Origin: Planctomycetota bacterium
GTDB taxonomy: Bacteria; Planctomycetota; UBA8742; UBA2392
DNA length: 64,000 nt
Direction: 5' to 3'
Assembly (NCBI GenBank): GCA_020849795.1
Contig: JADZFR010000061.1
Span: 1-64,000 of the forward strand
Below are positions 16,635-25,851 of this stretch, in pieces; the stretch's first letter is position 1; every line of letters starts with the position of its first letter. A model generated the notes under the pieces. That model was given only the letters and a program-made list of their open reading frames with translations. It was not told where the DNA came from and ran no database searches. The position numbers were made by a program, and so were the translations under genes.

Positions 16635-18578
16635 ATGGGCAAAGGCACCAAAGTTGCCGTCGTTGTCACGGGGCTCGTCGTGGGCGTGATTGCGCTGGCG
16701 TTTTTCGCCAAGCTCGCCGGGCTGCTTGACGTCACCTACACGGTTGAGCGCGAAGACATCACCCCGCCGAAAGTCGAAGACCTGCTTGCGGACGACAAGC
16801 TCGCAGACAAGAACCCTTCCTTTGATCCCGCGCTGATCGACTCGCGCCCGTTCGGCGAACCGGGCAACCAGTGGCAGATCAACGCCTCCGCCGCAGTCAT
16901 CCGCCTCGATGTCCCCGCCATCCGCGACGACAGCGAAGAGCCCCTGCGCCGCCTTTACCCGAACTTCGCCGAAGCCGCCAAGGCCATGAAAGCCGCCGGC
17001 TTGCCGGTGCTGCCCAGCGTGAACCTGATTGGCGGCAAGGCCAAGCAGTTCGACGATGGTCTGTACGCCGCAATCGACACCTGGGCCGTGCAGAATGACG
17101 AAGGCGGCGTGCGCGATGTCGAAAAGCTGGTGCGCCAGGTGCTCACCGAACTCAACCCCGGCGGCGAGCCCTACGCGTGGCTTTGGGGCAGTCTTGAGGC
17201 GGGCGGTTTGGCTTCGCCCGACGAACACACGCGCCGCCCTCCGCTGGCGGAGAAGTATGTGGCGGCGTTTCTGGCCAACGAAAGCGCCTCGACGCCCGTG
17301 GGTTTCTATGTCTGGAACGAAAATCTGCAGCGTGTGTTTCGTTTCCTGCGCTACCTGCAGCAGCCGATTCCTTCGCGCCAGTTGGCTGACGCAATTGCGC
17401 GCGTGGTCGGCGCCGACCCCGAATGGCGCTCCCAGTACCAGCGTATGCTGGAGCTGTACGCGGGCATGACCAACCCCTTTGTCGCGCTGAACCTGCTGGC
17501 GCTTGCGGACGCCGCCAACGTGGGCAAGTCGCTGGACGAGATCGCGAAAGCCGCAGGTGTGCGGCGCGCCACGGTTCATTTTCTTCCTTATAGCGACAAT
17601 CGCGAAACAGCATTGTTCGAGCGGTTGTACCCGACAGGCGCGCCCGCCCACGCCGATTTGATGCGCGACTTCATCCGGGCGATTCGCGGCGGTACGCTTG
17701 AGCTGACACCGCGCGAGGGCGCGGGCTGGTACGAGTACCAGATCTATGCGCTGGAGACGTTTCTGCTGCCCGAGCGCGGCACCGAGCACGCGAAGCTGCT
17801 GCTCACGAAGCAGTACAAGCTGCGCATGCTGGAAGCGTTCAAGGCGATGGTGACCAAGACCCGCGAGACGCACATCCGGCAATCCGACCTTGCGGTTGGC
17901 TCAGCCGCGGCACCGCCCGCTGAGGGGCTTGCGCCGCGCTTGCGTTGCGAACCGAACCCCACCTACTACCTGCGCATCGCCCGCAGCTACGCCTTTGTCC
18001 AGAAGCTGCTGCTGTCCCAGGTACAGGACCTGAACGCCATCCGCGGCGCCCGCGAATCGGGCCCGCGCGGCTTGCCCCTGGGTGACGAGCTTGAGCACAT
18101 GCGCATGCTGTTTTACGGCCTGCACCTCGTCAGCTGCGAAGATATCGGCATGGCAGCGCAGACCCTGCCCGGCGAAATCGACCAGCCGGACTACCTGCGC
18201 GTGCTCGCCAGCAAGTGGCTTGAGCAGTGGGAAAGCGATGTTGACTTGGCCGCCGACACGCGCGTGGCGGTGCCGGTGTACGTAATGCCCGGCGAGTACA
18301 CGCGCTTCTGGTGCACCGTCGGCGTGCGGGCGATGAAGCTGACCGCAAGCTATGCCAAGGCACCGACGTGGCGGCCCATGGCCGCCGACGGTGCGCCAGC
18401 CGCCGAATGGACGGCCATGGAAAGCTGGCGTATGCAGGCCGGCAACTGGATCCTCCTGGGTGACGAGTTTGCCGAAGTCGAGCGGCAGGGCGACCTGCCA
18501 TTGACGCGCAAAGAACTGCGCGACATCTGCAATCACCACGGCAGCAAGCAGGCCATCATCGAGGCGCTGCAACGCTAA
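16635..18578 (+). CDS. Hypothetical membrane-anchored protein, 647 residues
   Basis: The protein starts MGKGTKVAVVVTGLVVGVIA, giving one transmembrane helix at about residues 6-31 and an extracytoplasmic domain of more than 600 residues. The start at 16635 is preferred over 16581 because the longer reading adds a non-hydrophobic, unlikely N-terminus. The domain is largely alpha-helical and rich in Arg/Asp/Glu/Tyr ('RVFRFLRYLQQPIPSRQLAD', 'DLMRDFIRAIRGGTLEL'). I recognise no catalytic motif. Its stop overlaps the end of the minus-strand ternary-system operon by four bases. The family is unknown to me. Confidence 0.75.
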   Translation: MGKGTKVAVVVTGLVVGVIALAFFAKLAGLLDVTYTVEREDITPPKVEDLLADDKLADKNPSFDPALIDSRPFGEPGNQWQINASAAVIRLDVPAIRDDSEEPLRRLYPNFAEAAKAMKAAGLPVLPSVNLIGGKAKQFDDGLYAAIDTWAVQNDEGGVRDVEKLVRQVLTELNPGGEPYAWLWGSLEAGGLASPDEHTRRPPLAEKYVAAFLANESASTPVGFYVWNENLQRVFRFLRYLQQPIPSRQLADAIARVVGADPEWRSQYQRMLELYAGMTNPFVALNLLALADAANVGKSLDEIAKAAGVRRATVHFLPYSDNRETALFERLYPTGAPAHADLMRDFIRAIRGGTLELTPREGAGWYEYQIYALETFLLPERGTEHAKLLLTKQYKLRMLEAFKAMVTKTRETHIRQSDLAVGSAAAPPAEGLAPRLRCEPNPTYYLRIARSYAFVQKLLLSQVQDLNAIRGARESGPRGLPLGDELEHMRMLFYGLHLVSCEDIGMAAQTLPGEIDQPDYLRVLASKWLEQWESDVDLAADTRVAVPVYVMPGEYTRFWCTVGVRAMKLTASYAKAPTWRPMAADGAPAAEWTAMESWRMQAGNWILLGDEFAEVERQGDLPLTRKELRDICNHHGSKQAIIEALQR

Positions 18579-21229
18579 GGCAGCGCCACCATGTGCAGCC
18601 GGCCGTCGCCGGTCAGCACCAGCAGCTCGCCACCCTCGGCTGCATGAAAGCAGGCGACAGCACTTGCCAGCGGCGCGTTGGTGACCGCGCGCAGCGAAAA
18701 CTTCTCGCCCTCTTTGCGAAACCACGCGACGTGTGCTGCCGTCACGCCCGCCACCTGCCCTTGGCCTGTCAGTGCTGCACACAAAAAGTCACCGCGCGCG
18801 CTGACCATGCGGCTTTCGCAGCGCACCTCGCCGGGCGCCACCTCAATGCCGCTCCAGTACACCGAGCCGTGGTGCGTGCGGCCCGTGATCTCGAGTGCGC
18901 GCGCGGCGGTGCGCAACACGCTGCACGCAGCCCCGGCCACAAGGCCCTCGGCTTCCCAGTGCAGCGGTTCCTCGTGCATCGCGCCGCCCTCAGACCACAG
19001 GTGCAGCGTGCGGTATGCCACCAGCAGCAGGTCGGTGCGGCCATCAGGCTTGGAAATGAAGACCGCTGTGTGATACAGCGGCGAGGTGTCGTCGCCCGGA
19101 TGTTCACGAATCGCCAGCATGCCCTCGCCCTGCACTACGCTGAGCGAGCCTTCGCTGACCAGCGCCGTGCTCAGACCGCGCTCCAGCACGCCCGAGCCCA
19201 GCAGCGCCGAATAGCCCGGCAGCAGCAGGTGTGCGCTGCCGCGCGAGAAGCGGCCGTCGCTGCCGCGCTGGAACGTGCTGAGCGCCCGGCCTGCGTCATC
19301 CTGTTGCAGCACCGCCACCTGCCGGGCACCGGCGTCGCAGGCCAGGCCCACCACCGGCGCGCCCTCGTCGCGCACCGGCTGTACGCCGCGCAGCGCCGAG
19401 AACGAAAACACGCGCCCGTCGCGATAGCCGACGAACAGTTCGCCCGTGCCTGCGGCAAGGCAGGCGGCGCTGACCTCGCCCTGAGAAATCGTAACCGTGC
19501 TGACCACGCCCGACGTGCGGGGGCCCTCAAGAGTCGGCTTGGGCGCGTGCTTCAGCGCATACTGGGCGTCGCTGATCAACGCGCTGCTCCAGGCCTTGCT
19601 CTCGAACAGGTGTTCCTTGCCTGTACGCTGGCGCAGCTTGTGCGCAAGCCCTTGCAACGCCCGGTCGCGCAGCCGCGCCTGAACGGCGCCCAGGGCTTCG
19701 CGCCGCGACAGGCCTGCCAGCATGTTGTAGTAGCCGGCGGCTTCACGTTCGCGCCCCGCCGGCGCGAAATAGCGGTCGGCCTGGTCGGTAAGTTCGATCA
19801 GCGCGTCGGGCCGCGCGCGGTCGGCGTGAACCACGGCCATGTGCACCGCGCACGGCACGGCGTCGGCGTGCGGGCGGGCTTTCCAGCCGCGCTCGAAGTG
19901 CGCAAGCGCCTCATCGGCGGCCAGACCCTTGCCCAGCAGCAACTCGCCTGCGGCGTGGTAGCGGCCGCGTTCACCCAGGTCGTTGGCAGCGCTGCGATAC
20001 TCGCCCAGCGCGGCTTCTTCTTCGCCGACACGGCGCAACAGGTCGCCGGCATCGACGTGGCGGCCGATGCTGCGGTACAGCCGTACAGCTTCGTCAATTT
20101 CGCCGGCCAGCTCAAACGAGCGCGCGGCGGCGACCTTGTCGTTCAGCTTTTGCAGTTGCAGCACTGCCGCGTCGTGGTGCAGGCCGCCCTGGGTCAGCAT
20201 CGCCGAGGCCAGGCGCCAGTCGCCCAACAGTTTGCCATAGATGAAGGCGGCGCGGCGGAAGTCACCATCGCCGCGGGCGGTCTCGGCGGCTTTGCGGTAC
20301 TCGTTGACCAGGGCCGAGTAGACGTCGCGTTCGGTAAACCAGTTCGCGGCAGCCGAGCCCGAACCTGCCAGCACGTTGCCCAGCGAGTACGCAAGATTGT
20401 TGAACGGCAGGTTGGCGTTGCCCGCGGGCTGCGAGCCGCGGCCGGTGTCGCTGCTCAGTGGCAACGCGCGCCGCAGCGCTTCATCGGTGCGGCCTTCGCG
20501 AAAGCGCCGCAACAGGTCGCGCAGCGCGGCTTCCTGCTTGCCGAGCAGCCCCTGCGTGATCTTTGGCGAATCGTTCAGCCCTTTGCCGATCAGCTTGCCG
20601 CCCGCGTTCTCGAGGCTCTTCCAGCCCAGCGCCTTGCCAAGGCCGCTGAGTGCGCGGCCTGCCGTGAACTCGGCTTTGCCCTTCGCCGACTTCCCGGCGC
20701 CGGTTTCGTCAGGCTGCTGCTCCGGCTCGCTGATCTGTTCATTGCCCTGCTTGAGCACCTCGTCGGCATCATCCTGCGGCCGGTCCAGGATCAGGTCGGA
20801 GACTTCGTCCGCGCGCTGAGGCGGCTGGGGCAGCGGTTGCCAGTCGCGCCGACGCACCGCGGGTGGCGCCAGCAAAAGCGACAACTTCACGTGGCTTGAC
20901 AGGTCAAGGGCCAACAGCGCGCCCGGCAACATCACGCCGCGCAGGCCCCGTGCCTCATCGCCCAGCAGGTTCGGCTCAAGTGCTGCGTCGATGGGCACAA
21001 ACAGGCTCGGGCCCGCCTGGCGCAGGCGCAGCGCGCCGGCCAACCGCCGGTCGGCGGGCACATCGGGCCGCAGCAGCCAGCCGCCGTGCACACGGTAGAT
21101 GCGGGGTGCGGGCTCGGTGGCGATTTCGGCCAGCACGGCCAGAACGGCGGCTGCATCGCCAGGGACGTACCAGGCCGCGCACTCGGTGGGCTCAGCGCGG
21201 CGCAGCGTGACGGGCAGGGTCAGCGTCAT
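18575..21229 (-). CDS. MoxR-vWA ternary system component with bpX-like, TPR-like and beta-propeller regions
   Basis: This 884-residue cytoplasmic protein is the last gene of a four-gene operon. ATG at 21229 overlaps the stop of the vWA gene (ATGA). Residues 1-150 form a small mixed domain ('IYRVHGGWLLRPDVPADRRL', 'LFVPIDAALEPNLLGDEARG') that resembles a segment of the 236-residue operon protein. Residues 150-270 are charged linker with a KGKAEF stretch. Residues about 280-530 are a helical TPR-like array ('ARSFELAGEIDEAVRLYRSI', 'LGEYRSAANDLGERGRYHAA'). Residues about 555-884 are strand repeats typical of a beta-propeller ('ELFVGYRDGRVFSFSALRGV', 'DGRTDLLLVAYRTLHLWSEG'). Together these fit the propeller arm of the MoxR-vWA-beta-propeller systems described by comparative genomics. 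Such arms are thought to recognise or present substrates; the substrate here is unknown. Confidence 0.8.
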   Translation of the reverse strand: MTLTLPVTLRRAEPTECAAWYVPGDAAAVLAVLAEIATEPAPRIYRVHGGWLLRPDVPADRRLAGALRLRQAGPSLFVPIDAALEPNLLGDEARGLRGVMLPGALLALDLSSHVKLSLLLAPPAVRRRDWQPLPQPPQRADEVSDLILDRPQDDADEVLKQGNEQISEPEQQPDETGAGKSAKGKAEFTAGRALSGLGKALGWKSLENAGGKLIGKGLNDSPKITQGLLGKQEAALRDLLRRFREGRTDEALRRALPLSSDTGRGSQPAGNANLPFNNLAYSLGNVLAGSGSAAANWFTERDVYSALVNEYRKAAETARGDGDFRRAAFIYGKLLGDWRLASAMLTQGGLHHDAAVLQLQKLNDKVAAARSFELAGEIDEAVRLYRSIGRHVDAGDLLRRVGEEEAALGEYRSAANDLGERGRYHAAGELLLGKGLAADEALAHFERGWKARPHADAVPCAVHMAVVHADRARPDALIELTDQADRYFAPAGREREAAGYYNMLAGLSRREALGAVQARLRDRALQGLAHKLRQRTGKEHLFESKAWSSALISDAQYALKHAPKPTLEGPRTSGVVSTVTISQGEVSAACLAAGTGELFVGYRDGRVFSFSALRGVQPVRDEGAPVVGLACDAGARQVAVLQQDDAGRALSTFQRGSDGRFSRGSAHLLLPGYSALLGSGVLERGLSTALVSEGSLSVVQGEGMLAIREHPGDDTSPLYHTAVFISKPDGRTDLLLVAYRTLHLWSEGGAMHEEPLHWEAEGLVAGAACSVLRTAARALEITGRTHHGSVYWSGIEVAPGEVRCESRMVSARGDFLCAALTGQGQVAGVTAAHVAWFRKEGEKFSLRAVTNAPLASAVACFHAAEGGELLVLTGDGRLHMVALP

Positions 21230-23970
21230 GTCCCCCTGCCTTTCACGGCGCCATGCAGCGCAGCCCCGATTCGTTGCAGGGCGCCGGGGGTGGTGGGGCC
21301 GCCTGTCACCGCCGACGGTCCATAGCGCGTGCCGTCGGGCAGCCACGCTGCGACGGTGCCGCGATAGATGAAGAACATTGCGACCAGCGTGTTGGCGCGG
21401 TCCAGCACCGCGACTTGGCCGTAAATGTCGCTCTGGAACGTCAGGCCGCCCGGCGACATCGCGTACTGCCGGAAGCGCTTGCTGTCGTAGCTGCATATGC
21501 CTGCCACGCCCCAGCGCGCGTGCACACGGCGCGGGTTCAGGGCCGCGCAATCGTGTCGCCGCTGGATGAAGGCGTTCACGTCCTGCTTGCCCTGCAAAAA
21601 ACAGATTTCAAGGCGGTCACGGTCCCAGCGCACGAGGTGCGTGAACTTGCCGCCGTACACCGTGAACCAGTAGTCGCCCGCGTCGATCGTCAGCTCACTG
21701 TGAATGCGCGCCGGCATGGCTTTGGCGACCGGCTTCACGCCGACGTCAAGCTTCAGCACGCTGACTTGCGCGCTGCCGCCGCGCCATGCAAGCACGTTGC
21801 CGTCATCGCTGATTGACAAGCCCGGCGCGCTGTCCTGCGCCGGCAACTCGGCCCGCAGCTTCAACTGGCTGCCGGCGAACACCAGCACGTTCTGGTGCCC
21901 GTCGCGCGCGCAACGCACAGCCAGTGTCCCGCCGGCTGCGACGCCTTCCAGCAGGGTCGCGCCTGCCAGCAGCGGCTTGCCATCGGCCATGGGGCGGGCC
22001 GGGCCGGCGACCGACGCGGTGCCGCGAAACGCAAGCTCACCGCGACCGGGGTTCAAGATCGCAAACTGGCAGCCCTTGCCCGGGGGTGTGGGCGCGTGCG
22101 CCAGCGCGTCACCGCGCAGGCTGCGGTCGATGGCAACGTTCAAGCGCGGCGGCAACAACGACTCCTCGGCCTGGCGTGCCCGGGCCTGGGCCTCGAACAC
22201 GCGGCCCTGCGCCGCGCCAACAGACGACGCGCCGGTGTCGAGGTCATAGACCACCATCCACGGGTCCACGTCGCCAAAGCCGCGCACCGCCACGCAATGC
22301 TGTTGCGGCAGGTACGCGACTGAGATCAGCGCGGGGTTGCCGCGATAACCCAGTGGCGCCAGCCTTACGCGGCGCGCCGCGACGTCGATGTGCGCCAGCA
22401 CGAACTCGTTGCCCGCATACACCACCGCCACTCCGCCCCGCACGCCGCACATGGCCACAGCCTGGCACAGCGCCTCGCCCTTGTGCATGGGACGCGGCAG
22501 ATGTGCAGCTGGACTGCCGTCGGTCGGCCACAGTTGCAGCAAACCGTGGGTGCTGGCCGTGACCAGCGCGCCGCCCAGAGTATCCAGCGCCATCGCTGAC
22601 AGCGCGCCCGCGATGCCGAAGCGAAACGGCATCGGGATTGCCTCGAAGGGTCCCTGCCACGCGGCTTCCGCATCTGCGGGCGCAGGCGGTGACTGCTCGT
22701 CGATCGTGACGCGGAACTGACGCAGCGTGACCGGCGCGCCGCGGCGCAATTCGCAAAACTCGGCGTGACCCTGCTCATCCACACCCAGCGCGAACAGCCG
22801 CACGCCCGGCTGTGCGCGGCGTGCGGCGACGCGAACATCGTCTTCTGCCAGGCTCAGCCGATGGGTCAGCAGTATGACGTCGCGGGCTTCGTAGGTCGGC
22901 TCGCTCAGTGCCGTTTCCAGCGCGGCGCCGGGGTTGGGCGACAAGTCGCTGGCCTCGAGAAGGGGGCCGAGTGCGTCCTGCTCCGGGTCTACGGGCCGGC
23001 CGTGGCTGCTGGTTGCCGCGAACTGTACCGGCACGCCGCGCCGCGATGCAACTTTGCCGAACGCAACGGCCGCCGCGGCCAGCAGCAGGCGAGTCTCGCC
23101 CCAGGTGCGCACGCCCTGGTCCAGCACGACCAGAAGGTCTTCGCGCACCTGCGACTGCGGCTCTTCGCGCTGCCAGTAAAGCAGCTCGTTCTCGGCGTAG
23201 CGGCGCAGGAACTCCAGTTCGTCACCCGCGAACTCGCTGAACAGAATCTGGTCCGGGTGGCCGCGGTTGGTCACGCTGGCGTACCCGCCCACGGGCAGCT
23301 CGCTGCGCGCGGCGCGCCTGGGCGGCAGGGTCAGCGCGCTCACCATGCGGTCCACGAAGGGCGCGACGCCGGCCAACCTTTTGCGGCGCAGCGCTTCTTC
23401 CAGCGCGGCCGCCAGCGTGCGCCGAGGCGGCGGGGGCGGCTCGGGCAGCGGCGCACGAAGCGCGACTTTGCCGCGGCCGTGCCGCAGCCAGTGGCGGACG
23501 TCTTCGGGCGTCATCGCCTCAAGCATCTGCCGCAAGTGGGACTCGAACTGGGCGGGCAGCAGCGGTGGCGTTTGCGCGGCGCGGGACAGCCAGTGCAGCT
23601 CAGCCAGCTCGGCGGGATGGCGCAGCACCGAGGCCAGCGCGCGCACCGGCACGTCGCCCGGCGCCCGCGGCAACGCACGCGTCAGGTCGGCGAACAAGGC
23701 ACCCGCGTTGCGGAAGCTACCGCCGGCTTCGCGCCACGCCGCTTGAAGGGCTTCGTCCTGTCGCAGCAGCAGCCACAGAAAGTGCAACGCGAACGCAAAG
23801 TGCGTGGGCTTTTCGCGGCCAGCCGCGCCCTCAAGAAACTGGGCCAGCGAAGCCGACAGGGCCAGCGTCTCATGCTGCGAGGACACGGCGTCGCACTCGC
23901 CTGTCCAGTGCAATTCGCCGACGCGCTGCATGTACTGGTGCGGGATCAGCAGGTAGTCGAAGTAGCTCAC
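21226..23970 (-). CDS. vWA plus beta-propeller protein of a MoxR ternary system
   Basis: This 914-residue protein has a GTG start at 23970, overlapping the upstream stop (GTGA), which ties it to the 236-residue gene. Residues 1-260 are helical ('FDYLLIPHQYMQRVGELHW' at the start). Residues about 270-430 form a von Willebrand A domain: a strand LLVVLDQG, a central helix and 'ARDVILLTHRLSLAEDDVRV'. The metal-site motif DxSxS is degenerate (DQGVR), so metal-dependent adhesion may be lost. Residues about 470-914 form strand repeats of a beta-propeller ('LLQLWPTDGSPAAHLPRPMH', 'VVYAGNEFVLAHIDVAARRV'). In MoxR systems the vWA partner couples the AAA+ ring to substrates. This is the central adaptor of the operon. 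Confidence 0.82.
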   Translation of the reverse strand: MSYFDYLLIPHQYMQRVGELHWTGECDAVSSQHETLALSASLAQFLEGAAGREKPTHFAFALHFLWLLLRQDEALQAAWREAGGSFRNAGALFADLTRALPRAPGDVPVRALASVLRHPAELAELHWLSRAAQTPPLLPAQFESHLRQMLEAMTPEDVRHWLRHGRGKVALRAPLPEPPPPPRRTLAAALEEALRRKRLAGVAPFVDRMVSALTLPPRRAARSELPVGGYASVTNRGHPDQILFSEFAGDELEFLRRYAENELLYWQREEPQSQVREDLLVVLDQGVRTWGETRLLLAAAAVAFGKVASRRGVPVQFAATSSHGRPVDPEQDALGPLLEASDLSPNPGAALETALSEPTYEARDVILLTHRLSLAEDDVRVAARRAQPGVRLFALGVDEQGHAEFCELRRGAPVTLRQFRVTIDEQSPPAPADAEAAWQGPFEAIPMPFRFGIAGALSAMALDTLGGALVTASTHGLLQLWPTDGSPAAHLPRPMHKGEALCQAVAMCGVRGGVAVVYAGNEFVLAHIDVAARRVRLAPLGYRGNPALISVAYLPQQHCVAVRGFGDVDPWMVVYDLDTGASSVGAAQGRVFEAQARARQAEESLLPPRLNVAIDRSLRGDALAHAPTPPGKGCQFAILNPGRGELAFRGTASVAGPARPMADGKPLLAGATLLEGVAAGGTLAVRCARDGHQNVLVFAGSQLKLRAELPAQDSAPGLSISDDGNVLAWRGGSAQVSVLKLDVGVKPVAKAMPARIHSELTIDAGDYWFTVYGGKFTHLVRWDRDRLEICFLQGKQDVNAFIQRRHDCAALNPRRVHARWGVAGICSYDSKRFRQYAMSPGGLTFQSDIYGQVAVLDRANTLVAMFFIYRGTVAAWLPDGTRYGPSAVTGGPTTPGALQRIGAALHGAVKGRGT

Positions 23971-24677
23971 GCCGCCCCCAGCCGCACTGAGGCGCGTGTA
24001 AGGGGCGCGAAGGCGTTCAGGGGCACGATCTCGTGCGCAGCTTGCGTGGCAATCGCAAGGCAATCGCCGGGGACTTCCAGTGCATCGAGGAGCGTGCTCT
24101 CGGGCAGGTCGGGGCGCGGGCCGAATCCCAGTGGCAGCAACAGCCGCTCGCCCCAGAAGCGTCGCCCGGGAATCGTGGGAAGTTGGTGGCCCATCACCAG
24201 CACCGAGCCGCCGCTTTGTGCACCGCTCAGTTGCTCAATGCTGCGCTGCGGCGACATGTCAGCCCACGCGGCCAGGTCGGCCGTGCTGCAGAACAACGCG
24301 CTGGTCGGCTGTGGCGCGGTGAACGGCACAAGCGAAAACGCGACAGCAGCGGGCAGCGCAGGCACCGGGATCGCTTGCGCCGAGGAAGCGGGCAGCAGCA
24401 CCGATTCCAGGGGCACGAAACCGTCGCCGGGAACGCCCGAGGCATGAATCAGGCGGCCGCAGCGGCGCCAACCGTCGCCCGCGGGTTCAAAGAACTCGGC
24501 GCCGGGGGCTTGCAGCAATGCGCGGACCACATCGGGCCCCGGCGCATCCCAGCGCACCCAGACAGAGGACTCGTCAAGCCTGATGAGGATGCGGCGTTCG
24601 CCACGCAGGCCGGCCAGTAACGAAAGCGCTGGTGCGGGTAGGCGCGCGAGTGCGGCGTCTGCAAGTCGGCCGCGCAT
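23967..24677 (-). CDS. Small conserved component (bpX-like) of MoxR ternary system
   Basis: This 236-residue protein has no signal or membrane segment. Its ATG is one base downstream of the MoxR stop, and its stop overlaps the vWA start. It has mixed alpha/beta sequence ('RILIRLDESSVWVRWDAPGP', 'GVPGDGFVPLESVLLP'). Its pattern of hydrophobic strands and a conserved 'FVP(I/L)' element is shared with the N-terminal part of the 884-residue operon protein. This matches the small conserved modules, named bpX0 to bpX5 in the literature, that occur only in MoxR-vWA-beta-propeller systems. Which bpX type it is cannot be told by eye. Confidence 0.7.
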   Translation of the reverse strand: MRGRLADAALARLPAPALSLLAGLRGERRILIRLDESSVWVRWDAPGPDVVRALLQAPGAEFFEPAGDGWRRCGRLIHASGVPGDGFVPLESVLLPASSAQAIPVPALPAAVAFSLVPFTAPQPTSALFCSTADLAAWADMSPQRSIEQLSGAQSGGSVLVMGHQLPTIPGRRFWGERLLLPLGFGPRPDLPESTLLDALEVPGDCLAIATQAAHEIVPLNAFAPLTRASVRLGAA

Positions 24678-24678
24678 G

Positions 24679-25803
24679 TCAGCCCAGCCTCTCGATCAAC
24701 GATCGCGCGCGTGTCAGCAACTGGTCGCGGGCCGCGGGCTCGGGCACCCACGCAAGCTGGTCGGCGATGCCATACAGCCGCTCTTTGGCGCGGGCGATGC
24801 CGCTGAGGCTCAGGCCGCCCTGGTTGATCTGGGTATCCAGCGACTCGATTTCGCGGGCAACGTCCTCGGCGTCGACGCGGTCGCCTGCGCGAGCCAGCGG
24901 GTGCGCCGCTTGCGACTGCACCTGCTTCAGTATGCCGTCGACCAGCGCGCGCAGCGGCCCGATCTGTTCCTGCCGGTCCCACACATAACGCAGCACCCAC
25001 AGGTCGCCGGCGTCGGCGGCCATGCGCCCGCACAGCAGGGCTGACGCAGCCAGCAGTTTCTGGACTTTCACGGCGCGGCGGTCGCTGAAATCGACACCCA
25101 GGTCGCGCAGCTTGAACACCGCGTCGGCGTATGGCTCCAGCGCTCTGGACAGGTCAACCTGCCACAGCAATGCCGCCAGCGCGCGCAACTCGTCGGCGCT
25201 TACGGCGGGTGCCTGGTCGGCAGGCCGCTCAAGATCCCACCCGGCGCGCAGCAGCTCCGGCATGCTTTCGCGCGGCAGGTTGCCGACATGGCAGCGCAGC
25301 AGGAACCGGTCAAACAAGGCACCCAGCGCGTCATCTTCGGGCAGTGTGTTGCTGGCGCTGAACAACGACAGCAGCGGCAGCCGGTGCAGTTCGGCGCCGC
25401 GCCGGTAGGTGCGTTCGTTCAGCACGGTCAGCAGGTTGTTCAAGATCGCGCTGTTGGCATTGAAGATCTCGTCCAGAAACGCGAACTCGGCCTTGGGCAG
25501 CATGCCGTCGGTGATCGTGGCCACTACGCCATCGCGCAGCCGTGCAATATCCACCGGCCCGAAGATCTCATTCGGCTCGGAAAACCGCGTCAGCATGTAC
25601 TCGAAATAGCGCGAATGCAGGGCACCGGCAAAGTGGCGGATCAGCGCAGATTTTGCCGTGCCCGGCGGCCCCAGCAAAAACAGGTGCTCGCCGCCGACCA
25701 CCGCAAGCGCAATCAACTCAATCACTTCGTCGCGGCCGACGAAGCGGCGCTTGAGCGGCGTGATGACCTGCTCTCGCAGGCGCTTTGCGACTTCGAGTCC
25801 CAT
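24679..25803 (-). CDS. MoxR-family AAA+ ATPase
   Basis: This 374-residue AAA+ ATPase of the MoxR/RavA type is the first gene of the ternary operon. Walker A is GPPGTAKSAL (about residues 44-53), Walker B is AFLDEIFNAN, and sensor 1 is FSASNTLPED, followed by the arginine-finger region FDRFLLRCH. The C-terminal lid ('SDRRAVKVQKLLAASALLCG') and a coiled-coil-like end are also typical. MoxR ATPases act as chaperone-like remodelling motors, with vWA proteins as partners. Spacing to the next gene is one base. No membrane segment is present, so it acts in the cytoplasm. Confidence 0.95.
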   Translation of the reverse strand: MGLEVAKRLREQVITPLKRRFVGRDEVIELIALAVVGGEHLFLLGPPGTAKSALIRHFAGALHSRYFEYMLTRFSEPNEIFGPVDIARLRDGVVATITDGMLPKAEFAFLDEIFNANSAILNNLLTVLNERTYRRGAELHRLPLLSLFSASNTLPEDDALGALFDRFLLRCHVGNLPRESMPELLRAGWDLERPADQAPAVSADELRALAALLWQVDLSRALEPYADAVFKLRDLGVDFSDRRAVKVQKLLAASALLCGRMAADAGDLWVLRYVWDRQEQIGPLRALVDGILKQVQSQAAHPLARAGDRVDAEDVAREIESLDTQINQGGLSLSGIARAKERLYGIADQLAWVPEPAARDQLLTRARSLIERLG

Positions 25804-25851
25804 GGCAACAGTCTCCGCATGTGCGGCGTGCTGTCCAGATGCCGCCCGCGG

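Noticed and set aside
18593..20899. A 768-residue plus-strand frame opposite the TPR/propeller gene
   Set aside because: Same reason: low-complexity composition and no ribosome site, whereas the minus-strand gene has TPR and propeller patterns and operon coupling.
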